From Planctomycetes bacterium UBA2386 (GTDB lineage: Bacteria; Planctomycetota; UBA1135; UBA2386), in the NCBI GenBank assembly GCA_002343845.1, contig DDSQ01000104.1, positions 48,059 to 60,950 on the forward strand: a stretch of DNA of 12,892 nt, given 5' to 3'. This document shows, in pieces, positions 7,976 through 12,892 of the stretch (position 1 is its first letter; each line of letters starts with the position of its first letter). The position numbers and the translations under genes were made by a program. Under the pieces are notes generated by a model. The model worked only from the letters and a program-made list of their open reading frames with translations. It made no database searches and was not told where the DNA came from.

Positions 7976-10134
7976 GCCCCCTCCTCGGCGCTGCCGGTCA
8001 CGTCGGCGAGCATCTGCATGATCTCGCGTTCGAGCTGCTTGATGTCGGCTTCGATGACCTCGAGCGGACGGGGCGGCTCGTACACGTAGAAGTGCCGGTT
8101 GAACGGGATCTCGTAGCCCACCTTCGTCTTCGTCGTGTCGATCCACGCGTCCGGCACGTGAGGGCGCACCTCGCGCGCGAAGTACTCGTCGATGCTCGCC
8201 TTGAGCGGGACCGTCTCGGTGTCGCGCAGGTCGGAGTCCGCCTCGGCGGTTCCGGAGCGGTCCCTGCAGACTTCGGCGGTCTCATCCCGTTCGCCGAGGG
8301 CCGCAACCACTGCCTTCAGCTCGGGCGCCGTGAGGTTGACGCCCGAGGCGCGGTCGAGGTCGCGCAGGGCGGACAAGAACTCGGTGCGATCCTTGTAGAT
8401 CCGAGACCCGTGCTGCTTCGCGAAGCTGGTCAGCAGGCCACGGACCTGCTCCTGCCGCTGCTTGCCGGCCTCGATCTCGTCGAGCCGCGCCTTCTCGTTC
8501 TTCTTGTTGCTCGTGGCGAGGTTGGCGAAGCCACTCTGCGCATCGAGGCGGGCGATGCGCTCGGGACTGGCCTGGAAGTTCAGGCGCAAGGGGCGATCGA
8601 CCGTGATCTTGTGGTACCCGAAGTCCTCGTTGTCGAAGACCTTGCTCACGACCCGGGTCTTCTCGACGGGTTGCCTCGTGATCGGATCTTCCTCGACGAA
8701 CGTACGCGTCTCGCCATCCTGGAAGTTCCCGAAGATGCGGGTGAGGTCGGCGATCTGGTCCGGCTCGGTTGCGCGATCCAAAGGGTCACCGATCTTGTTC
8801 CGCTTGTTGCCGAGGCTCTTCGTCATCTTGACGAAGAAGCGGCGACCGTCGATGAGCTGGACCTTGCCCTTTCGCTGGGGCTCCTTCCTGTTGGTCAGGA
8901 TCCAGACGTAGGTCGAGATGCCGGTGTTGTAGAAGAGCTGGTCCGGCAGGGCGACGATCGCCTCAAGCCAGTCGTTCTCGAGGATCCACTGGCGGATGCT
9001 GCTCTCGCCGCCGCTGCCCGCATCGCCCGTGAACAACGGCGAGCCGTTGAAGACGATGCCGATGCGGCTGCCACCTTCCTGCGGCGTCCGCATCTTGGCC
9101 AACATGTGCTGCAGGAAGAGCAGCGAGCCATCGTTGATGCGCGGCAGGCCTGCGCCAAAGCGACCGTTATAGCCAAACGACTCGGCCTCATGCGCGATAT
9201 ACCTCTGCTGCTGTTTCCACTCGACGCCGAACGGCGGGTTAGCCAGCATGTAGTCGAAGCTGTGTTTCCTGCCTTCCGTGTCGCGGTCGAAGCCGTCCTT
9301 GGTGAAGGTGTCGCCGAGAACGACGTTGTCGGCGTCGTCGCCCTTGATCAGCATGTCTGCCTTGCAGATCGCCCAGGACTCATCGTTCCAGTCTTGGCCG
9401 AACAGGTGTGGATCGGCGTCGGTGTTCAGATCGCGGATGTAACGCTCTGCCACGGACAGCATGCCACCGGTACCGCAAGCCGGATCGTAGATGGTCTTGA
9501 CGACATGACTCTTGCGCAGATCCTGCTCTGGGGAGAGGAGAAGGTTGACCATCAGCTTGATCACCTCCCGCGGCGTGAAATGCTCTCCAGCCTCCTCGTT
9601 TGACTGCTCAGCGCCGATCCGGATGAGTTCTTCGAAGACGTAACCCATTTGGATGTTGGCTTGCGCGGGCGTCAGGTCTGGGAAGGTGAGGTCAATCTTG
9701 GGGTCGCAAAACGCCTTGATGACTTCGTACAGCAGGTTCTTCTCGGCCATGCGCGCGATCTGCTGATCGAACGCGAACCGCTCCATGATCTCGCGGACGT
9801 TCTTCGAAAAACCATTGATGTAAGCATTGAAGTTGGGCGCGAGCTGGTTGGGGTCGTCAAGGAGTTTCGGCAGATCCAGCTTCGACAGGTTGTAAAACGG
9901 CCTACCGGTGATCCGCTCGAGCACACTGCGCACCACTGTCTCTGACTTGGTCTTGATGGTCGAGTGCTCGGCCAGTACCTGAGCTTTGGTGGGCGCCAGC
10001 AGTGAGTCGAAGCGACGCAGCACTGTGAGCGGGAGGATGACCTTGCGGTACTCGTTGCGCTTGTAGGGGCCTCGGAGCAGGTTGCAGATGCTCCAAATGA
10101 AGTTGGCGAGTTGGGCGTGATTCCCAGTGGTCAT
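7972..10134 (-). CDS. hsdM: Type I R-M methyltransferase subunit (HsdM)
   Basis: HsdM transfers a methyl group from S-adenosylmethionine to the N6 of adenine in the site chosen by HsdS. From ATG 10134 it is 720 aa. An HsdM_N-type helical domain covers roughly 5-150. The SAM motif DPACGTGG is at 217-224 and the catalytic N6-adenine motif NPPF at 299-302. The long C-terminal part (about 500-720) ends in a predicted coiled-coil-like helix that would contact HsdS. The start is supported by GGAG (10141-10144) with 6-base spacing and by family alignment of 'LANFIWSICNLLRG'. The frame remains open upstream with an ATG at 10239; those 35 codons are not typical of the family. The end overlaps the next gene as GTGA. 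It is the first recognisable gene of the operon, so the methylase is made first. Confidence 0.96.
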   Translation of the reverse strand: MTTGNHAQLANFIWSICNLLRGPYKRNEYRKVILPLTVLRRFDSLLAPTKAQVLAEHSTIKTKSETVVRSVLERITGRPFYNLSKLDLPKLLDDPNQLAPNFNAYINGFSKNVREIMERFAFDQQIARMAEKNLLYEVIKAFCDPKIDLTFPDLTPAQANIQMGYVFEELIRIGAEQSNEEAGEHFTPREVIKLMVNLLLSPEQDLRKSHVVKTIYDPACGTGGMLSVAERYIRDLNTDADPHLFGQDWNDESWAICKADMLIKGDDADNVVLGDTFTKDGFDRDTEGRKHSFDYMLANPPFGVEWKQQQRYIAHEAESFGYNGRFGAGLPRINDGSLLFLQHMLAKMRTPQEGGSRIGIVFNGSPLFTGDAGSGGESSIRQWILENDWLEAIVALPDQLFYNTGISTYVWILTNRKEPQRKGKVQLIDGRRFFVKMTKSLGNKRNKIGDPLDRATEPDQIADLTRIFGNFQDGETRTFVEEDPITRQPVEKTRVVSKVFDNEDFGYHKITVDRPLRLNFQASPERIARLDAQSGFANLATSNKKNEKARLDEIEAGKQRQEQVRGLLTSFAKQHGSRIYKDRTEFLSALRDLDRASGVNLTAPELKAVVAALGERDETAEVCRDRSGTAEADSDLRDTETVPLKASIDEYFAREVRPHVPDAWIDTTKTKVGYEIPFNRHFYVYEPPRPLEVIEADIKQLEREIMQMLADVTGSAEEGA
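7980..7985 (-). promoter_or_regulatory. Ribosome binding site deciding the DUF262 gene GTG start
   Basis: AGGAGG on the minus strand lies 4 bases before GTG 7975, within the last codons of hsdM. With the GTGA overlap, it favours this start over the longer upstream reading. Confidence 0.65.
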
Positions 10135-10394
10135 GCGACACTCCAGGAGTGGGCTTGCGGGACACGCAACAACCGACCGCTCGTCGATGGTGCGCCAATT
10201 GAGGACTGCCGAGTACAGACCTTCAGGTGTTGCCAGCATGACTCCCTCGGCAACCAGGAAGTGCTGGCGGCGCGGTACTCGCAGCCGTGCTCGGGGTCGG
10301 CCCCGTGGGCCTTCTGAGCTCCGAGCTCCGCGCGCCTCGTCTCGAAGGCATTGGTAGCGGTGGCGCTGTTTGTCTTGGTTGGCGTCTTCGCCAT
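10131..10394 (-). CDS. Uncertain 87-codon ORF just upstream of hsdM
   Basis: I do not recognise this protein. Its ATG at 10394 has an AAGG-like site 9 bases upstream, and its TGA overlaps the hsdM ATG as ATGA, the same junction type used throughout this operon. The first half (MAKTPTKTNSATATNAF..., to about residue 40) has high GC at third positions and looks coding. The second half is rich in Ser, Cys and Trp and looks out of frame. At the same place the hsdM frame, open upstream of 10134, becomes protein-like ('QHFLVAEGVMLATPEGLYS'). This pattern could mean an old frameshift near 10280-10300 joining two halves of one small gene, or simply a non-coding leader. A 10-codon ORF (10426-10394) ends on this start as TGATG. 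Confidence 0.3.
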   Translation of the reverse strand: MAKTPTKTNSATATNAFETRRAELGAQKAHGADPEHGCEYRAASTSWLPRESCWQHLKVCTRQSSIGAPSTSGRLLRVPQAHSWSVA

Positions 10395-10453
10395 CAGCTT
10401 GCCTTTTGCTTGGTGAGATTCGTCATGGAGGCTCTAGACGCAATGTCCGTAGC

Positions 10454-10482
10454 ATTCTAGCCGATTCACTTGATGTTCTTTA
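10454..10482 (-). promoter_or_regulatory. Candidate promoter for the restriction-modification operon
   Basis: On the minus strand TAGAAT (10459-10454) matches the -10 consensus at five of six bases. Seventeen bases upstream TAAAGA (10482-10477) matches the -35 at only three. It sits in a locally AT-richer stretch and would start a transcript about 50 bases before the ATG at 10394 and about 310 before hsdM. The weak -35 suggests activator help or that this is not the real promoter. Confidence 0.3.
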
Positions 10483-10976
10483 TCTGCTTCACTCAAGGGA
10501 TCTTGAGGCAGGTCGCGAAGTAGAGGACAACTGTCGCGCGAAACTGGCGAACTCGGCGCCTGAACGCTGACGACCTAGATGCCCATTGGGCGTGCTACGG
10601 CAAGAACAACTGAAGCCGATCACCTGCCGGCTAGCGGACATTTTCCGAATCAGCGCGCGACGGCCGGAGGCTGATAGACACTACTACAAATGGCGGTACT
10701 GCAGGCTCTAGTTCTGCCATACGTCGGTTTTCTCTTCTGCAGCGAGGAGTGCCCGCAGGCAGGGAGGCGCGGTGCAGAGTGGCAAGTCTGTCAGTTCCCA
10801 CAACGGCGATTCGATAAAATTTTTGGTGCATGTTGTCATCAGGCAAAGGTGATCCACTTGCACCACGACACGGGCCTCCGAGGCTTGGTTGCGTCTGCCA
10901 GGCGCCGTTTTGTCCGAACACGGCCCGACTGGTCATTTTCGATAGGTACGCAGCGTGCCCCCATGATCTGATAGTA

Positions 10977-10991
10977 TCGTGACGATCACGA
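10977..10991. promoter_or_regulatory. Palindrome TCGTGA-CGA-TCACGA upstream of the 88-aa gene
   Basis: Six-base perfect inverted arms flank CGA, 17 bases before the ATG at 11008. A weak -10-like TAGTAT overlaps its left edge (10972-10977); no good -35 is seen. The geometry fits a dimeric repressor operator. A nearly identical site lies at 11254-11270. Confidence 0.4.
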
Positions 10992-11007
10992 AATTGTAGA
11001 AGACAGA

Positions 11008-11274
11008 ATGGCCGATGAACGTGTGACAGTCACTAGGAGAGGCAGGCCACCCAAGGGCGAGCAGCCAATGAGTGGCAGCGAGCGCAAGCGCGCCCAAAGG
11101 GCTCGCGACAGACGGGCGGCCATAGACGCCATTGGCGATGAGCAGAACGCATCGCTACGGGCGCTTCTGGCAGTTCTCGGGCGCGCTGAAGCGTCTGAGC
11201 CAGCCCGGTTGTCAGCACAGCGTGCCTGGGCTGAAATCGGCCGACGCTACGGATTCGTGACCATCACGAAATAA
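11008..11274 (+). CDS. Small basic protein with RGRPPKG motif, function unknown
   Basis: This 88-aa protein is basic in its first half. 'RRGRPPKGEQPMSGSERKR' (residues 10-28) resembles an AT-hook-like minor-groove binding element followed by an Arg/Lys-rich helix. The C-terminal half (about 40-88) looks helical and ends 'RRYGFVTITK'. Short proteins with an RGRPxxGxxPMs/t-x-x-ER pattern are common on proteobacterial genomic islands and plasmids, and a DNA-binding or regulatory role is inferred from the motif only. The ribosome site before ATG 11008 is weak (AGAAG). The gene ends 9 bases before the next one, so the two are probably co-transcribed. A palindrome lies upstream, and a copy spans its final codons, which would fit self-regulation. 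Confidence 0.7.
   Translation: MADERVTVTRRGRPPKGEQPMSGSERKRAQRARDRRAAIDAIGDEQNASLRALLAVLGRAEASEPARLSAQRAWAEIGRRYGFVTITK
11254..11270. promoter_or_regulatory. Palindrome TTCGTGA-CCA-TCACGAA at the end of the 88-aa gene
   Basis: Seven-base perfect arms flank CCA. The site encodes the final residues FVTITK and ends 4 bases before the AGGGGAG-type ribosome site of the next gene. Bases 11257-11272 match 10979-10994 at 15 of 16 positions. It may be a second operator or an RNA hairpin affecting the 274-aa gene. Confidence 0.4.
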
Positions 11275-11283
11275 GGGGAGAGC

Positions 11284-12108
11284 ATGGAAACGATTGAAGG
11301 AACAAAGTTGGGCAGCTCTGCGGTGATCCCTTTCCAGGCGACCGCCGAAACAGTGCCAGCACCGAAAACGGGAGCGTATGAGGCGGTGCGCTTCAACGCC
11401 ATGAAGCACGGCGTTCTTTCCAAGCTCGCAGTGCTGGCGCACGAAGATCATGCTGAGTTTGCCGACCTGCTGGCGGCCTTGATCGACGAACACCAGCCAG
11501 CGGGAATAACGGAGCGACATCTGATCGATGAGCTCGCCACGATCATTTGGCGAAAGCGACGGATCTTGCTGGCCGAAGGCGCGACCATCAATCAGGGGTT
11601 GAAGACCGCTGCACGCAATGCCACCAGCGTGATTCCTGCCGCGGCGCCTTTCGAGCGTGGTCTATCTGGCAAGAGCACCGACATTCGTGACTTGATGGAC
11701 CTGACACCGCAGGATGTAGCTGATTACCAGAGAGATACTCGGCACGACCTGGAGGCCACCCAAATGGCTGTGGCGACCCTCCGGCGCGGCGGTGCCCATG
11801 CCTATAACAAAGCGCTGCGCGTGCTTCTACCGGCCTCACGTGAGTGGTGGGAAGAGTCTGTCGCTGGTGAGGAATACCCGGCGACCGCCCAAGGGCTGTC
11901 CGACTTCATCAGCACTGAGCTGGAACCACATTGCTTGATCATGGAAAAAGAGGCTCGCCACCATGAGGCGATCAAGGCACAAGCCGTGGGCGAAGGCCTG
12001 CAAGCGCATCGACTCGAGAAGCTCAACCGCTACGAAACGCACCTTGACTGCAAGTTTGAGCGAATGCTGGCCATGCTTTTGAAGCTGAAAGAGCTTCGTA
12101 GCGGGTAA
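11284..12108 (+). CDS. Island-type protein of the 'NAMKHGxLS' family, function unknown
   Basis: This 274-aa protein carries the recognisable block N38-AMKHGVLS-46. It continues with 'HEDHAEFADLLAALIDEH', 'PAGITERHLIDELA' and 'IIWRKRRILLAEG'. This pattern occurs in uncharacterised proteins on proteobacterial genomic islands and other mobile regions. The chain is largely helical, charged and without a signal peptide or membrane segment, and has no catalytic motif that I can identify. The start ATG at 11284 has a clear GGGGAG site (11275-11280). It follows the 88-aa gene by 9 bases and its TAA abuts an ATG at 12109, so it is likely the middle gene of one operon. Any role in DNA transfer or maintenance would be a guess from context. 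Confidence 0.85.
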   Translation: METIEGTKLGSSAVIPFQATAETVPAPKTGAYEAVRFNAMKHGVLSKLAVLAHEDHAEFADLLAALIDEHQPAGITERHLIDELATIIWRKRRILLAEGATINQGLKTAARNATSVIPAAAPFERGLSGKSTDIRDLMDLTPQDVADYQRDTRHDLEATQMAVATLRRGGAHAYNKALRVLLPASREWWEESVAGEEYPATAQGLSDFISTELEPHCLIMEKEARHHEAIKAQAVGEGLQAHRLEKLNRYETHLDCKFERMLAMLLKLKELRSG

Positions 12109-12333
12109 ATGGGTACAACAGTGGAAACAGACGCAAGGCAAAGAGTGGCAAGGCTTTCAGGCATTCTTGCCAAGAAGGATGCTGCAAACTTACTTGATGA
12201 TTTCGGCAAAATGCGGAGAACAAGAAAATGGGTAGCATCGGCAGCGGACGGCGCGGGGACTGTGGCGCGAAAGACACCACTGCAAATTCACGACCCCTGG
12301 ACATTCGGAAGTTGCAACGTGCAGGTGTCCTGA
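12109..12333 (+). CDS. Doubtful 74-codon ORF between the two larger island genes
   Basis: The ATG directly follows the TAA of the 274-aa gene (TAAATG), which allows coupled translation. The first 40 residues (MGTTVETDARQRVARLSGIL..., with a lysine-rich DDFGKMRRTRKW) could be a small helical protein. The last third runs in another frame over the start of the zinc-ribbon gene and looks like a shadow. No good ribosome site precedes it. It fills an otherwise empty 119-base gap, so it may instead be only leader sequence. Confidence 0.25.
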   Translation: MGTTVETDARQRVARLSGILAKKDAANLLDDFGKMRRTRKWVASAADGAGTVARKTPLQIHDPWTFGSCNVQVS

Positions 12334-12872
12334 TACCTGGGCGCTGTTTCTGGTGGCAATGGACGGTCAATGACCGTCCGGTGGCGGACATTCAGGGACG
12401 GGTGGAAGTCCAGCGCGTCGTCCTCGTTTACCGCTACCGCAGCGGTGCTGATGACAGTTGGCATGATGTCGAGCAGCCTGTTTTCCTGGATCACACAGCC
12501 TGCACCTATGGCGGGACGAGGTGCTGGTGGGTCTGTCCGACCTGCACTCGGCGTGTAGGAATTCTCTATGGTCATGGGAAGCTCTACGCTTGTCGTCACT
12601 GCTACCGCTTGGCGTATGAGAGCCAGCGGGAAACTGCTGACGATCGAGCACGGAGGCAGGCTGACAACATCCGGCGCTGCTTGGGCTGGCCTGCGGGCAT
12701 TGCGAATCCCAAAGGCGGCAAGCCCAAAGGAATGTACTGGCGCACCTTCGAGCGCCTGACCGCGATCCATGATGTTTGTGTCGGGGTATCGCTGGCGGGC
12801 GTAGCGAAATGGCTGGAGTCGCTGAAAAGCCGGCGGATTGGCGTGGGCAAAGATGTGGATGGCTGGCACTGA
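12228..12872 (+). CDS. Zinc-ribbon protein of the MGSxGSGR family, function unknown
   Basis: The 214-aa protein starts MGSIGSGRRG, a start typical of a widespread uncharacterised proteobacterial family found on islands. 'LDIRKLQRAGVLIPG' (24-38) and a WxW segment (W43-Q-W45) follow. A likely zinc ribbon is then formed by C103-x2-C106 and C122-x2-C125 inside 'WWVCPTC' and 'YACRHCYRLAYESQRE'. The tail has 'KPKGMYWRTFERL' (about 165-177) and a basic end. The zinc ribbon suggests nucleic-acid or protein binding; no enzyme motif is seen. The start ATG at 12228 has GGAG at 12215-12218 with 9-base spacing. It is the last gene of the plus-strand block in this window. The remaining 20 bases hold nothing I can call. 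Confidence 0.85.
   Translation: MGSIGSGRRGDCGAKDTTANSRPLDIRKLQRAGVLIPGRCFWWQWTVNDRPVADIQGRVEVQRVVLVYRYRSGADDSWHDVEQPVFLDHTACTYGGTRCWWVCPTCTRRVGILYGHGKLYACRHCYRLAYESQRETADDRARRQADNIRRCLGWPAGIANPKGGKPKGMYWRTFERLTAIHDVCVGVSLAGVAKWLESLKSRRIGVGKDVDGWH
12361..12379. repeat. 19-base palindrome inside the zinc-ribbon gene
   Basis: GGACGGTCA and its exact reverse complement are separated by one base. The site encodes residues 45-51. Perfect nine-base arms are noticeable, but in a window this long one such match can occur by chance, so a binding site is only possible. Confidence 0.35.
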
Positions 12873-12892
12873 ATCTGTTTCGCAAAATGGCG

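Larger units (their letters stand above)
10427..11007. other. About 580 bases with no convincing gene between the divergent blocks
   Basis: Several short open frames exist on both strands, but none has family motifs, a clear ribosome site or consistent codon use. The stretch holds the candidate operon promoter near 10454-10482. It also has an imperfect hairpin at 10825-10864 (GGTGCA/TGCACC outer arms, ATCA/TGAT inner arms) beside an A/T run at 10815-10824, and the palindrome at 10977-10991. The base composition is less GC-rich than the operon. It may be the junction between two separately acquired segments. No tRNA, integrase remnant or long direct repeat is visible. Confidence 0.5.

Noticed and set aside
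7976..8146. A longer DUF262 protein starting at 8146
   Set aside because: The extra 57 residues are Arg-rich, overlap the hsdM C-terminal helix, and lack a ribosome site. GTG 7975 has both overlap and AGGAGG.
8092..9603. Long plus-strand frame of 503 codons
   Set aside because: It lies antisense to hsdM, whose motifs and codon pattern are clear. High GC leaves such shadow frames open.
10135..10239. HsdM starting at the ATG at 10239
   Set aside because: ATG 10134 has a proper GGAG site and matches the usual family start. The upstream codons are kept as an open question under the 87-codon ORF.
10815..10864. Hairpin plus A/T run as a transcription terminator
   Set aside because: The stem has unequal internal loops, and no gene ends close by on either strand, so terminator function is not supported.
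10631..10971. Short frames on both strands (minus 10631-10936, plus 10690-10971)
   Set aside because: No ribosome site, no family motif, and an odd Cys/Arg/Pro-rich composition.
12288..12869. Minus-strand frame of 193 codons opposite the zinc-ribbon gene
   Set aside because: The plus-strand gene has clustered CxxC motifs and a ribosome site; the minus frame has neither.
1..12892. CRISPR array, tRNA, rRNA, transposase or integrase
   Set aside because: No regularly spaced repeats, cloverleaf-like segment or recombinase motif was seen in the window.

Overview
The window is the leading part of a type I restriction-modification operon loaded with accessory genes, followed by a short run of genomic-island genes of unknown function pointing the other way. 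The left 10.1 kb is strongly GC-rich with high third-position GC, and the right 2.5 kb looks more moderate. Protein style and gene families fit a GC-rich proteobacterium. Nothing in the sequence fixes the genus.

Minus-strand operon (reads from about 10.45 kb down to base 1, leaving the window at the left edge). The order is hsdM, a DUF262/DUF1524 (GmrSD-like) gene, hsdS, an FRG-domain gene, an XRE/ImmA-type metallopeptidase gene, a DUF4411 PIN-like gene, then hsdR (737 codons visible, 3' end missing). Five of the six junctions are direct start/stop overlaps: GTGA at hsdM/DUF262, ATGA at DUF262/hsdS, ATGA at hsdS/FRG, TGATG at ImmA/DUF4411 and GTGA at DUF4411/hsdR. The sixth, FRG/ImmA, has a 42-base gap bridged by a 13-codon minicistron that starts in an ATGA overlap and stops 4 bases before the next start. 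The whole operon is therefore probably one translationally coupled unit. HsdM and HsdS would make the sequence-specific adenine methyltransferase and HsdR adds translocation and cleavage. The four other genes carry a predicted modification-dependent nuclease, an unknown FRG effector, and a regulator/protease plus PIN-like pair resembling a toxin-antitoxin or control module.

Upstream of hsdM (10135-11007) there is an uncertain 87-codon ORF that overlaps hsdM by ATGA, a candidate promoter with a good -10 and a poor -35, and about 580 bases with no convincing gene.

Plus-strand block (11008-12872). It holds a small basic protein with an RGRPPKG motif (88 aa), a 274-aa protein of the 'NAMKHGxLS' island family, a doubtful 74-codon ORF, and a 214-aa zinc-ribbon protein starting MGSxGSGR. 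Near-identical inverted repeats (consensus TCGTGA-NNN-TCACGA) lie just upstream of the first gene and across its last codons, directly in front of the second gene's ribosome binding site. They could be paired operators.

The best candidate for something new is the composite operon: a type I R-M system whose M and S genes are split by a GmrSD-like gene and whose S and R genes are split by FRG, ImmA and PIN-like genes, all coupled.
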